The translations under genes and the position numbers were made by a program. A DNA stretch of 64,000 nucleotides from Lawsonibacter asaccharolyticus (GTDB lineage: Bacteria > Bacillota > Clostridia > Oscillospirales > Oscillospiraceae): contig BFBT01000001.1 of NCBI GenBank assembly GCA_003112755.1, forward strand, positions 3,286,001 to 3,350,000, in the 5' to 3' direction. The notes under the pieces are model-generated. The model did no database searches. It saw only the letters and a program-made list of their open reading frames with translations, and had not been told where the DNA came from. This document shows positions 46,544-55,481 of this stretch, one piece after another; the stretch's first letter is position 1; each line of letters opens with the position of its first letter.

Positions 46544-47584
46544 TCACTCCTCAATGATGTACCGCTGTTCGCCCCGGAAGATGCGCACCGCCCGCCGGCG
46601 GTACACGTCCAGCACCGCCGCCGCCAGCCGGTCCGGGTCGTGGCGGGCATAGTCGCCCCCCTCCGAGGCCACCGGATACTCCTCCAGCTCCAGCCCCATG
46701 GCCCGGATGCGCTCCCGGTCCACCAGGATGGGGGCGGCGTCTTCTTCCCGGTACTTCTCCACCAGGCCGGGACGCACCGGCGCCGAGTTGGCCAGGCACA
46801 GGTCCACCAGCCCCGGCGCCCCGTGGGACAGCAGGGCGTCCACATGGTCGGCGGCGGTGTACCCCTCTGTCTCCCCCTCCTGGGTCATGATATTGCACAC
46901 ATAGATCTTCAGCGCCTCGGAGCGGCAGATGGCCTCCACCACCCCCTCCACCAGCAGGTTGGGGATGACGCTGGTGTACAGGCTGCCCGGTCCCATCAGG
47001 ATCAGGTCCGCCTCCCGAATGGCCTGGAGGGCGGCCGGGAGGGCGGCGGGCCGCTCCGGGAGCAGTGCCACATGGGCGATGCGGCAGTCCTGCTCTTTTT
47101 TAAAGGAACTGATCTTGGACTCCCCCACCACCCGGGCCCCGTTCTCAAAGACGGCCTCCAGCTGCACATCGGCACTGGTCACGGGAAGGATGCGCCCGGT
47201 GATGGCCAGCACCTGGCTCATCTGAGCCACCGCCTCCTCAAAGGAGCCGGTCACCCCGTTGAGGGCGGCCAGGATCAGGTTCCCGAAGGACTGTCCGGCC
47301 AGGGAGCCCTCCTGAAAGCGGTAGGTGAGCAGCCGCTCCATGATCGGCTCCACGTTGGCCAGGGACTCCATGCAGTGGCGGATATCCCCGGGGGGCGGCA
47401 TGCCGATGTCCCGGCGCAGCACGCCGGAGCCGCCCCCGTCGTCGGCCACAGTGACCACCGCCGTCAGGTTTTTGGTGTATTTTTTCAGTCCCCGCAGCAT
47501 GGTGGACAGCCCTGTCCCCCCGCCGATGGCGGTGATCTTGGGGCCGCGCTCCCACTGGTGCAGATTTGGAATGGTGTCCGGCAT
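46544..47584 (-). CDS. yvcK: Gluconeogenesis/cell-shape factor YvcK (CofD-like)
   Basis: 346 residues from ATG 47584 (AAGGGAGGTCCCGCT upstream). KITAIGGGTGLSTMLRGLKK, VTVADDGGGSGVLRRDIGMP-PPGDIRHC, and SLAGQSFGNLILAALN are hallmarks. It binds UDP-sugars and supports wall synthesis and growth on gluconeogenic carbon. Four bases from whiA. Confidence 0.96.
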   Translation of the reverse strand: MPDTIPNLHQWERGPKITAIGGGTGLSTMLRGLKKYTKNLTAVVTVADDGGGSGVLRRDIGMPPPGDIRHCMESLANVEPIMERLLTYRFQEGSLAGQSFGNLILAALNGVTGSFEEAVAQMSQVLAITGRILPVTSADVQLEAVFENGARVVGESKISSFKKEQDCRIAHVALLPERPAALPAALQAIREADLILMGPGSLYTSVIPNLLVEGVVEAICRSEALKIYVCNIMTQEGETEGYTAADHVDALLSHGAPGLVDLCLANSAPVRPGLVEKYREEDAAPILVDRERIRAMGLELEEYPVASEGGDYARHDPDRLAAAVLDVYRRRAVRIFRGEQRYIIEE

Positions 47585-47620
47585 AGCGGGACCTCCCTTC
47601 AAGTTTGCTCTGTCCGCTCC

Positions 47621-48481
47621 TTACGTCCTGCCCAGGTCCCGGTGGCTCTCCGTCACCGGGTAGCCCCTGCCCCGGATATAGGCCGCCAGCGCATGGGCAA
47701 TGGCCACCGAGCGGTGGTGTCCACCGGTGCAGCCCACCGCCACCACCAGCGCCGTCTTCCCCTCCTCCACATATTTGGGGAGGAGAAAGCCCACCAGGTC
47801 CTGAAGCTTTTCCAGGAACTCCCCGGCCGCTCCGCCGGAAAACACGTAGTCCCTTACCCCGTCGTCCAGGCCGGTGCGGGGGCGCAGCTCCTGAACATAG
47901 TAGGGGTTGGGCAGGAAGCGCACGTCAAAGACCAGATCCGCCTCTCGGGGCAGTCCGTGCTTGAAGCCGAAGGAGGTGACGCTCACCGTCATAGCCCCCT
48001 CCTGGCTCCCCCGTCCGAAGAGTCGGAGCAGCTCGCCCCGCAGCTTGGCGGTGGACAGGTCGGAGGTGTCCACCACGAACTCCGCCCGCTCCCGCAGGGG
48101 GGCCAGCATCCGCCGCTCCAGGGCGATGGCCCCCTCCAGGGAGTCGCATTCCTCCGCCAGGGGGTGGCTGCGGCGGGTCTCCTTATACCGCTTGATGATC
48201 ACGTCGTCCGAGGCGTCCATATACAGGATGCGGTAGGGGCACTTCATCCCCTTCAGCGCCTCCAGGGACTGGAACAGGGCGCTGAAATTGGTGCCGGAGC
48301 GCACGTCTGTGACCAGTACCACCCGGTCGTACTCCCCCGTCCCGGCCATACCCAGCTCAGCAAATTTGGGGATGAGGGGGGCGGGCAGATTGTCCACACA
48401 GAAAAAGCCCATGTCCTCCATGAAGGAGGCCGCCTTGCTCTTCCCCGCCCCGGACAGGCCGGAAATGATGATAAATTCCAT
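47621..48481 (-). CDS. rapZ: RNase adapter / nucleotide-binding protein RapZ
   Basis: 286 residues. Walker A EFIIISGLSGAGKSKAASFM, GFFCVDNLPAPLIPKF, and the C-terminal VAVGCTGGHHRSVAIAHAL are typical of RapZ/YvcJ. Firmicute members bind GTP/ATP and UDP-GlcNAc-linked signals. Second in the murB-rapZ-yvcK-whiA order. Confidence 0.96.
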   Translation of the reverse strand: MEFIIISGLSGAGKSKAASFMEDMGFFCVDNLPAPLIPKFAELGMAGTGEYDRVVLVTDVRSGTNFSALFQSLEALKGMKCPYRILYMDASDDVIIKRYKETRRSHPLAEECDSLEGAIALERRMLAPLRERAEFVVDTSDLSTAKLRGELLRLFGRGSQEGAMTVSVTSFGFKHGLPREADLVFDVRFLPNPYYVQELRPRTGLDDGVRDYVFSGGAAGEFLEKLQDLVGFLLPKYVEEGKTALVVAVGCTGGHHRSVAIAHALAAYIRGRGYPVTESHRDLGRT

Positions 48482-48494
48482 GGCTGTACACCTC

Positions 48495-48695
48495 TTATCT
48501 CTCTCTGCCGTCCGCCCCGGACAGCTCCCGGCAGATCAGCGCCCGGGACAGGTACATGGCCCTCAGCCGCCGCTCCAGCAGGGTGTGGTGGGCGGTGCCC
48601 CGCGGAAATTTCTTCTGGGCCGCCTCACACTTATGGATGATGGACTGGACGGCCGTCAGCGCCTCGTCCAGCTCCTCTCTCGTATATCCGTCCAT
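48495..48695 (-). CDS. Small conserved protein between murB and rapZ
   Basis: 66 residues from ATG 48695: MDGYTREELDEALTAVQSII, HKCEAAQKKFPRGTAHHTLL. Helical; one base from the murB stop. Seen as a hypothetical companion in this operon; function unknown. Confidence 0.8.
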   Translation of the reverse strand: MDGYTREELDEALTAVQSIIHKCEAAQKKFPRGTAHHTLLERRLRAMYLSRALICRELSGADGRER

Positions 48696-48696
48696 C

Positions 48697-49629
48697 TTAC
48701 CCCAGCACCCGGATCTCCAGCTCCAGCTCCACGCCGGTCTGGCGCAGCACCTCCTGCCGCACCTGGTCCGCCAGCTCCAGGACATCGGCGCAGGTGGCGC
48801 CCCCCCGGTTGATGAGGAAGCCCGCGTGCTTCTCCGACACCTGGGCGCCCCCCACCGCCCTGCCCTTCAGGCCGCACTGGTCGATGAGGGCGGCGGCGAA
48901 GTGCCCCTGGGGGCGCTTGAAGGTGGAGCCGGCGCTGGGATATTCCAGAGGCTGCTTCTCTCTCCGCCGCTGGGCAAAGTCTGCCATCCGCCCGGCGATC
49001 TCCTCCCGGTTTCCCTCCGGCAGGGCGAATACTGCCCGGCAGATCAGCAGGTCCCCCTCTGAAAACCGGCTGTGCCGGTAGCTCAGGCCGCAGTCGGCCC
49101 CGGAGAGCAGCCGCTGGGTCCCGTCCCGTTCCAGCGCGGTGACCTGGAGGAGCACCTGGGCGGTCTCCCCGCCGTAGGCCCCTGCGTTCATCGTCACCCC
49201 GCCGCCCACGCTCCCCGGGATGCCCTGGGCGAACTCCAGGCCGGTGAGGCCCTGATCCAGCGCGGCCTTGGAGAGCCGGGACAGCAGCGCGGCCCCTCCC
49301 GCCTCCAGCCGCCCCTTCTCCCCCGGCCGTTCCGGGGGGAGGGCCCGTATTTCCTCCAGCGCCCCGGCCGGCTTGACCACAAAGCCCTCATATCCCCGGT
49401 CCGCCACCAGCAGATTGGAGCCGTTCCCCAGGAAAAATGGCGGGATCTCCAGCGCCCAGGCCGCCTGAAGGGTCTCCCGGGCCTCCTCCTCCGTCCTGGG
49501 CAGGGCCATCAGTCGGGCCGGGCCGCCGATGTGGAAGGAGGTGTGTCGGGCCATAGGCTCCTCTTCCCGCAGCTCCAGCCCGGGACAGCGTCGGGTCAGC
49601 TCTGTGCGCAGCAGTTCAAAACGATCCAT
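48697..49629 (-). CDS. murB: UDP-N-acetylenolpyruvoylglucosamine reductase
   Basis: 310 residues. FAD-binding HTSFHIGGPARLMALPRTEE, LGNGSNLLVADRGYEG, LEFAQGIPGSVGGGVTMNAG, catalytic Ser in YPSAGSTFKRPQGHFAAALID, GGAQVSEKHAGFLINRGGAT. Type IIb-like MurB. Second committed step of peptidoglycan precursor synthesis. Confidence 0.97.
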   Translation of the reverse strand: MDRFELLRTELTRRCPGLELREEEPMARHTSFHIGGPARLMALPRTEEEARETLQAAWALEIPPFFLGNGSNLLVADRGYEGFVVKPAGALEEIRALPPERPGEKGRLEAGGAALLSRLSKAALDQGLTGLEFAQGIPGSVGGGVTMNAGAYGGETAQVLLQVTALERDGTQRLLSGADCGLSYRHSRFSEGDLLICRAVFALPEGNREEIAGRMADFAQRRREKQPLEYPSAGSTFKRPQGHFAAALIDQCGLKGRAVGGAQVSEKHAGFLINRGGATCADVLELADQVRQEVLRQTGVELELEIRVLG

Positions 49630-49906
49630 AGGGTCCTCCCGTCCAATCAGAATGAGGTCGCGCGGAGACTTATTTTATTATAGCAAATCTCTCCGGAAAA
49701 TAGAATACCCCAAAACATCTGTTCTTTTGGTCAGAAGCGCCAGCGGGAGATCCGCAGGGCTGAACGGGGACCCTGACCCGCCTCTGCACGGGGTGTGCCG
49801 CAGCTTCCACGCCCCCATGCATGGCCCGATGTCCCCATCAGGCCGCACACATCGGCCATCAGCACAGGTGTATGGGACCGCCCTTCCGTTTTTTTCCCGT
49901 TTTCTC
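49630..49906. other. Non-coding gap between divergent murB and mgtE
   Basis: About 277 bases. I see no gene, repeat or clear murB promoter. TTTTATTATAGCAAATC at 49671-49687 could hold a minus-strand -10 (TATAAT-like). Confidence 0.5.
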
Positions 49907-49935
49907 TTGCAATCCTCTGTCTGCTGTGTTATCCT
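49907..49935 (+). promoter_or_regulatory. mgtE promoter
   Basis: TTGCAA (49907-49912), 17-bp spacer, TATCCT (49930-49935). It implies a leader of about 315 nt before mgtE. Confidence 0.65.
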
Positions 49936-49941
49936 ACGGGT

Positions 49942-50258
49942 GGAGTATGATTTTCATCTCCCATCTGATCTAAAAAGGAGGAAAGGTAAGTGGACGCTTA
50001 CGGCCGAAGTCTCAAATCGGACAGCGACAGTTCTCTCCCGGGCCCCCTTGCCTTTTCTCCGGCATAGGGAGCTCTGCACAGCGCCCCCTGCCGCCTGGCT
50101 TCCGCACAGGCGGAGGTCTGTTATGCGCCCCGCCGGGGCCCTTCCGCTGTGCTATGCGCCCGCTGAGAATGTCGCCGCACAGGTCTTTCCCGTCTCCGGG
50201 GGGCCGGTGCGGCTTTGTCTGTCCCATTGGAGGCTTCCTGACAAAAAGGAGGTTGCCA
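49942..50258 (+). promoter_or_regulatory. Long structured 5' leader of mgtE, possible riboswitch
   Basis: GC-rich and without a supported ORF. GCGACAgTTCTC near 50027 can pair with GAGAATGTCGC near 50166, enclosing about 130 nt that contain further hairpins. Mg2+-responsive leaders are usual before mgtE, but I do not find the M-box core GGTGAGGCTCC, so the class is open. Confidence 0.45.
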
Positions 50259-51608
50259 ATGCAGAACAAGAAATGTTTGGAGCGCTGCCTGGAGCTGATC
50301 CGGGACAAGCGCTACCGTGAGCTCTCTGCCATTCTGGCGGAGCAGAACCCGGTGGATCTGGCCGATCTTCTGGAGGGCCTGCCCCAGGAACAGGGCGCGC
50401 TGGCCTTCCGCACGCTGCCCAAGGAGCAGGCGGCGGAGGTCTTTTCCAATCTCCCCCCTGACACCCAGCAGATGATCGTCGTCTCCCTCCCCGACCGGGA
50501 GCTGGCCGGCATCCTGGAGGAGCTGGCTATGGACGACACGGTGGATCTGCTGGAGGAGCTGCCCGCCGGCGTGGTCAAGCGGGTGCTGAAAAACGCCCGG
50601 CCCGAGACCCGCAGGCTCATCAACCAGTTCCTCAAATATCCGGAGCAGTCGGTGGGCAGCATCATGACCGCGGAATTCATCGACCTGAAAGGGACCATGA
50701 CCGCGGCCGAGGCCATCCGCCGGATCCGCCGCCTGGGGGGAGACTGCGAATCCATCTACACCTGCTATGTCACCGACGGCCGCCGGGTGCTGGACGGTGT
50801 AGTCACCCTGCGGGAGCTGCTGCTGGCCCCCGACAACGCCCCCGTCCGGACGCTGATGGAGCCCAACGTGATCACCGTCCGCACCACCGACGACCAGGAA
50901 CTGGCCGTCCGGGCCCTGATGCGGTACGACTTTCTCTCCCTGCCGGTGGTGGACCAGGAGGACCGGCTGGTCGGGGTGGTCACGGTGGACGACGTGATGG
51001 ATGTGATGGAGGAGGAGGCCACTGAGGACTTTCAGCGCATGGCTGCTATGGCCCCCTCGGAAAAGTCCTATCTCAAGACCGGCGTGTTCGCCCTGGCCAA
51101 AAACCGCATCCTGTGGCTGCTGGTGCTGATGATCTCCGGCATGATCACCGGCGGCATCCTGGGTCGCTATGAGGCCGCCTTCTCGGTGATGCCCCTGCTG
51201 GTCACCTTTATCCCCATGCTCACCGACACCGGCGGGAACGCCGGCAGCCAGAGCAGCACCCTGGTCATCCGCGGCATGGCGGTGGGGGACATCTCCCTGT
51301 CCGACTTCCCCAAGGTGCTCTGGAAGGAGCTGAGGGTCAGCCTGCTGGTGGGCGCGGTCCTCTCCCTGGTCAACCTGGTCCGCCTGCTCCTCTCCTACCC
51401 GGGAAACGAGCTGGTGTGCGTCACAGTCACCCTGTCCCTGTTCGCTACGGTGGTCCTGGCCAAGACCATCGGCGGAGCTCTGCCCATGCTGGCCAAGCTG
51501 GTGCGGGCCGACCCCGCCATCATGGCCGCCCCTCTGATCACCACCATCGTGGACGCCCTTTCCCTGGTCCTCTACTTCACCATTGCCAGCCGGCTTCTCC
51601 ACCTGTGA
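50259..51608 (+). CDS. mgtE: Magnesium transporter MgtE
   Basis: 449 residues from ATG 50259 (AAAAAGGAGGTTGCCA). N domain with DLADLLEGLPQEQGALAFRT repeats; two CBS domains (GDCESIYTCYVTDGRRVLDG, VVDQEDRLVGVVTVDDVMDV); five membrane helices from about 290, including ITGGILGRYEAAFSVMPLLV and MLTDTGGNAGSQSSTLVIRG, the Mg2+ pore signature. Imports Mg2+ and is gated by cytoplasmic Mg2+. Confidence 0.97.
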   Translation: MQNKKCLERCLELIRDKRYRELSAILAEQNPVDLADLLEGLPQEQGALAFRTLPKEQAAEVFSNLPPDTQQMIVVSLPDRELAGILEELAMDDTVDLLEELPAGVVKRVLKNARPETRRLINQFLKYPEQSVGSIMTAEFIDLKGTMTAAEAIRRIRRLGGDCESIYTCYVTDGRRVLDGVVTLRELLLAPDNAPVRTLMEPNVITVRTTDDQELAVRALMRYDFLSLPVVDQEDRLVGVVTVDDVMDVMEEEATEDFQRMAAMAPSEKSYLKTGVFALAKNRILWLLVLMISGMITGGILGRYEAAFSVMPLLVTFIPMLTDTGGNAGSQSSTLVIRGMAVGDISLSDFPKVLWKELRVSLLVGAVLSLVNLVRLLLSYPGNELVCVTVTLSLFATVVLAKTIGGALPMLAKLVRADPAIMAAPLITTIVDALSLVLYFTIASRLLHL

Positions 51609-51628
51609 GGATACACCGCCGGAAAAGC

Positions 51629-51663
51629 TGGGGGGCACGGCTTGCGCCGTGCCCCCCTTTCCC
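51629..51663 (+). terminator. Terminator between mgtE and greA (convergent)
   Basis: GGGGGGCACGGC-ttgc-GCCGTGCCCCCC followed by TTT; perfect 12-bp stem. Confidence 0.85.
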
Positions 51664-51677
51664 TGCTCTCCCGCCGC

Positions 51678-52181
51678 TCAGAATCGGTTGAGGGGGACAG
51701 AGCCGTCGTCCGTCCCCTTTTCGATGAATCTGACCTCCACATAGTAGCCGTACTGCTCATTGACCTGGACATAGGGCCGGTCCCCCACTCTGCGGCCCAG
51801 CAGGGCCTTTCCCATGGGGGACTCCTTGCTCACCAGGCCGTGGAGGGCATCCTGGCGCATGGTGGTGACGATCTGGTACACCTCTGTCTCGTCGTCCTCC
51901 TCCAGGTAGACCGTCACCCGGTCGTACAATCCCACCGTGTCCGCCCCGGAATGGTCCGCGATGACCACGGCGGTCTTGATCATGTTTTCCAGAAATCGGA
52001 TGCGGCTCTCGTTCCGGTTCTTCTCCTGCTTGGCCGCCTTGTACTCAAAATTCTCGCTCAGATCGCCGAAAGCCCTGGCCTCCTTCACCGCCTCCAGCAG
52101 TTTGGGCCGCAGCTGGACCCTGCGGTAGTCCAGCTCCTCCCGCATCAGCTGGAGGTCCTTCTGCGTCAGTTCGTTGTGCAT
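51678..52181 (-). CDS. greA: Transcription elongation factor GreA
   Basis: 167 residues from ATG 52181. Coiled-coil MHNELTQKDLQLMREELDYR; conserved EAVKEARAFGDLSENFEYKA-AKQEKNRNESRIRFLE; C-domain YQIVTTMRQDALHGLVSKES-PMGKALLGRRVGD. Rescues backtracked RNA polymerase. Confidence 0.95.
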   Translation of the reverse strand: MHNELTQKDLQLMREELDYRRVQLRPKLLEAVKEARAFGDLSENFEYKAAKQEKNRNESRIRFLENMIKTAVVIADHSGADTVGLYDRVTVYLEEDDETEVYQIVTTMRQDALHGLVSKESPMGKALLGRRVGDRPYVQVNEQYGYYVEVRFIEKGTDDGSVPLNRF

Positions 52182-52382
52182 GGCGCTTCTCCTCTCCGCC
52201 CCGTCCCGGGGCCCTTTTCTTTTGGCCCTATTGTACCAGACCCCGGCCCGGTTGGCAACGGCCTGCACCAGCTCTCTTTGCTCTCGTGTGTGCGCATGTG
52301 ATCTTTACAGCATATAGGCATTGTCTTATAGGGGGGAGTGTGGTATGATGATAGATTGAAAGCCTGAGACGGAGGGGACCCT

Positions 52383-52790
52383 ATGATCGACTACTTCCAT
52401 CTGAATATGGACGCTGAACAGCTGCTGAATCTGTCCAGCCTGGGGCTGGCCCACCTGGGGGACGGGGTGTATGAGCTGATGGTGCGCTCCTGGCTCTGTC
52501 TCCACGGCAAGGCCACCGCCCGCAACCTGCACCGGGCCACAGTGGGCTATGTGGCCGCGCCGGCCCAGGCCCGGCGGGCAGAGCGCATCCTCCCCCTGCT
52601 CACCCAGGAGGAGGCGGATGTCTTCCGCCGGGGCCGAAACACCGCCCCCCACTCTGTCCCCAAGGGGGCCAGCCGTGGGGAGTATCAGACCGCCACCGCC
52701 CTGGAGGCCCTGTTCGGCTGGCTCTATCTCCAGGGCCGGACCGACCGGCTCAACCAGCTCTTCTCCACCATGATGGAGGGGGAGCTGTGA
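52383..52790 (+). CDS. mrnC: Mini-ribonuclease 3
   Basis: 135 residues. LSSLGLAHLGDGVYELMVRS, VGYVAAPAQARRAERILPLL, NTAPHSVPKGASRGEYQTAT-ALEALFGWLYLQG form the RNase III domain without dsRBD. Matures 23S rRNA ends. Typical Firmicute gene, here upstream of rqcH. Confidence 0.96.
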   Translation: MIDYFHLNMDAEQLLNLSSLGLAHLGDGVYELMVRSWLCLHGKATARNLHRATVGYVAAPAQARRAERILPLLTQEEADVFRRGRNTAPHSVPKGASRGEYQTATALEALFGWLYLQGRTDRLNQLFSTMMEGEL

Positions 52791-52824
52791 CCCGCCCAAC
52801 CTGTGACATAAATGAGGTGATCCC

Positions 52825-54588
52825 ATGCCTTTGGACGCGCTGTGCCTGAGCGGAGTGGTCCATGAACTGCAGAACGCCCTCTCCGGGGCAAAAATCGACA
52901 AGATCTATCAGCCAGGCCGGGACGAGGTGGTCCTGGCCCTGCGGGCCCCCGCAGGCAATGTGAAGCTGCTCCTCTCCGCCAACCCCAGCCACCCCCGGGC
53001 CCATCTCACCCAGATCTCCCGGGAGAACCCGGACAAGCCCCCCATGTTCTGCATGCTGCTGCGCAAGCACCTGTCCGGCGCCCGCCTGCTGGAGCTGGTC
53101 CAGCCACCCATGGAGCGGGTGGTGGACCTGCGGCTGGAGGCCCTGGACGAGCTGGGGGACCGGGTGGAGCGCCGCCTGGTGCTGGAGGCCATGGGCCGCC
53201 ACTCCAACCTGATCCTGCTGGACGGGGAGGGCCGGATCATGGACTGCCTGCGGCGGGTGGACAGCGACATGTCCGCCCGGCGGCAGGTGCTGCCCGGCCT
53301 GTTCTACCGCCTCCCCCCCGCCCAGGAGAAGCTGGACCCCTCCTCCCTGGACCGCGCCGCCCTGGAGTCCGCCCTGGCCGCCGCACCGGAGGAGAGCCAG
53401 GCGGACAAGTGGCTGCTGGACACCTTCGGCGGCCTCTCCCCCCTCATCTGCCGTGAGCTGGCTTTCCGGGCGGGGGGAGCCACCGACGCGCGGCTGCATC
53501 AGATGGGGGAAGGGGGCCGGTCTCGGCTTCTGGATGAGCTGGAAGGGCTCCTGCGTTCTGTGCAGGAAAACAGCTTTACACCTGTCATGCTGGAAAAGGA
53601 GGGGCATCCCTCCGACTTCACCTTTCAGCCCATCAGCCAGTACGGCCCCGCCGTCTCCTGCGTCCCCTTCCCCTCCTTCTCCGCCCTTCTGGACCGCTTT
53701 TACGAGCAGCGGGAGAACCAGGAGCGGGTGCGCCAGCGGGGCCAGGACCTGATCCGCTCCGTGACCAACGCCCGGGACCGCGCCGCCCGCAAGATCGGCC
53801 TTCAGGAGCAGGAGCTGGCCGCCACCCGGGACCGGGAGCGGCTGCGCCAGTTCGGGGACATCATCACCTCCAATCTCCATGCCATGGAGAAGGGGATGTC
53901 CCGGCTGACGGCAGCCGACTTCTATGACCCGGAGTGCCCTCAGATCCACATCCCCCTGGACCCCCTCCTCACCCCTCAGCAGAACGCCGCCAAGTACTAT
54001 AAGGAGTACAACAAGGCAAAAACAGCGGAAAGTATTTTAACTTTACAGCTAGAGAAAGGCCGGCGGGACCTGGACTACCTGAACAGCGTGCTGGAGGCCA
54101 TCGCTCTGGCGGAGGGAGAGCGGGACCTCCAGGAGATCCGCCAGGAGCTCACCGACACCGGATATCTCCGCCGCCCCTCCAAAGCCAGAGACCGGGGCAA
54201 GCGGGTGGCCTCGAAGCCCATGGAGTTCCGCTCCTCCTCCGGCCTGCGTATCTCCGTGGGCAAAAACAACACCCAGAACGACCTGCTCACTACCAAGCAG
54301 GCTTTCAAGAGCGACCTGTGGTTCCACACCCAGAAGATCCACGGCTCCCACGTCATCCTGTGGACCGAGGGGGGGCAGCCCGACCTGACCAGCATCCAGG
54401 AGGCTGCCCAGCTGGCCGCCTGGTTCTCCCAGGGCCGGGAGAGCGGCAAAGTGGCGGTAGACTATACCCCGGTAAAATATGTGAAAAAGCCGGGGGGCGC
54501 CCGGCCCGGCATGGTGGTCTACACCACCTATGAGACCGCCTATGTCGCCCCAGATGGGGAGCTGGCCCGGCGGCTGCGGGTAAAATAG
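52825..54588 (+). CDS. rqcH: Rqc2 homolog RqcH (NFACT protein)
   Basis: 587 residues. N domain with LSGVVHELQNALSGAKIDKI-YQPGRDEVV; coiled coils around 285-345; C-domain GLRISVGKNNTQNDLLTTKQ, WFHTQKIHGSHVILWT, and SGKVAVDYTPVKYVKKPGGA. Adds Ala tails to nascent chains on stalled 50S subunits for degradation. An earlier name is fibronectin-binding FbpA. Confidence 0.96.
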   Translation: MPLDALCLSGVVHELQNALSGAKIDKIYQPGRDEVVLALRAPAGNVKLLLSANPSHPRAHLTQISRENPDKPPMFCMLLRKHLSGARLLELVQPPMERVVDLRLEALDELGDRVERRLVLEAMGRHSNLILLDGEGRIMDCLRRVDSDMSARRQVLPGLFYRLPPAQEKLDPSSLDRAALESALAAAPEESQADKWLLDTFGGLSPLICRELAFRAGGATDARLHQMGEGGRSRLLDELEGLLRSVQENSFTPVMLEKEGHPSDFTFQPISQYGPAVSCVPFPSFSALLDRFYEQRENQERVRQRGQDLIRSVTNARDRAARKIGLQEQELAATRDRERLRQFGDIITSNLHAMEKGMSRLTAADFYDPECPQIHIPLDPLLTPQQNAAKYYKEYNKAKTAESILTLQLEKGRRDLDYLNSVLEAIALAEGERDLQEIRQELTDTGYLRRPSKARDRGKRVASKPMEFRSSSGLRISVGKNNTQNDLLTTKQAFKSDLWFHTQKIHGSHVILWTEGGQPDLTSIQEAAQLAAWFSQGRESGKVAVDYTPVKYVKKPGGARPGMVVYTTYETAYVAPDGELARRLRVK

Positions 54589-54603
54589 AGATCCCTTTAA
54601 TCA

Positions 54604-54633
54604 GGGGGAGCGTCCCGCCGGGCGTTCCCCCTC
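54604..54633 (+). terminator. Hairpin after rqcH
   Basis: GGGGGAgCG...CGtTCCCCC hairpin without a T-run; weak as an intrinsic terminator. The remaining gap to 54862 shows nothing else. Confidence 0.45.
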
Positions 54634-54862
54634 CCCCATCTGTGGGCCGGGGCATCCAGAGAGGGCTTCCACCCTGGAACACAAATTGTGATCGGGTGTG
54701 AAAAGGAGGATGCGCCCAGGGACAGTTCTGAGACAAAATAATTTCAAATCAGCCATGCGCGGGACGACCGGCTGCGGTCCATACCAGACCGTTTATGCTT
54801 TTCCCCTTGAAAAATAGAGACAAGCAGATCGTCCCCTTTCTGAGAAAGCAGGAGAAAACAAA

Positions 54863-55327
54863 ATGAATTCCCACAGCGATCACACATTGCATTTTGAAGC
54901 GGTAAACAGCAGGAACCGAGCGGAGGTCGAACATCTGGAGGTCTTTGCGGAACAGTCCGGCTTCATCGAAAGCGTGACACAGTGCCTTCAGGAGGCCGAC
55001 AAATTGGAGTTGTGGAGGCCCGTCGGCATTTATGACCGCAGTATGCTGATCGGTTTTGCCATGTACGGTTATTTTCCGGAACCTGCCCCGGGGCAGGTGT
55101 GGCTGGACCGGCTGCTGATCGATAAAAAGTATCAGGGCAAAGGGTACGGAAAGCGGGTCGTGCTTGCCCTGCTTGACAGGCTCCGAACAGAATATTCCTG
55201 TGATACCATATATCTCAGTGTGTATGAGACCAACTCCCACGCGATCCATCTCTATCAGCAGATCGGTTTTCACTTCAATGGAGAGTACGATACCAACGGG
55301 GAGCATGTCATGGTATATGCTTTTTAA
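54863..55327 (+). CDS. GNAT N-acetyltransferase, spermidine-type
   Basis: 154 residues. LEVFAEQSGFIESVTQCLQE, IGFAMYGYF, WLDRLLIDKKYQGKGYGKRV (acetyl-CoA Q-x-x-G-x-G/A loop) and ETNSHAIHLYQQIGFHFNGE resemble BltD/PaiA-type polyamine acetyltransferases. Less GC-rich than its neighbours, so possibly acquired. Confidence 0.88.
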   Translation: MNSHSDHTLHFEAVNSRNRAEVEHLEVFAEQSGFIESVTQCLQEADKLELWRPVGIYDRSMLIGFAMYGYFPEPAPGQVWLDRLLIDKKYQGKGYGKRVVLALLDRLRTEYSCDTIYLSVYETNSHAIHLYQQIGFHFNGEYDTNGEHVMVYAF

Positions 55328-55429
55328 CCTATTGTGCCGTCCGCGTTATAATACAGGGCCGTATTCCCTCAGTGTACAGAGCATCAAACAGCGATCGGCA
55401 CCGGTTATCAGTCTATTGGCCGGAGAAAT

Positions 55430-55480
55430 AGCGGGCCGGGCAGCCAACAAATGGCTGCCCGGCCCGCTTATCCTTCTTCT
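55430..55480. terminator. Terminator between GNAT and gpsA (convergent)
   Basis: GCGGGCCGGGCAGCCA-acaaa-TGGCTGCCCGGCCCGC, perfect 16-bp stem, with short T-rich stretches on both sides. Confidence 0.85.
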
Positions 55481-55481
55481 C

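Noticed and set aside
46475..48640. 721-codon plus-strand ORF over whiA-yvcK-rapZ
   Set aside because: Antisense shadow of three well-supported genes.
49942..50258. M-box (ykoK) riboswitch
   Set aside because: The conserved core could not be found, so only a structured leader is claimed.
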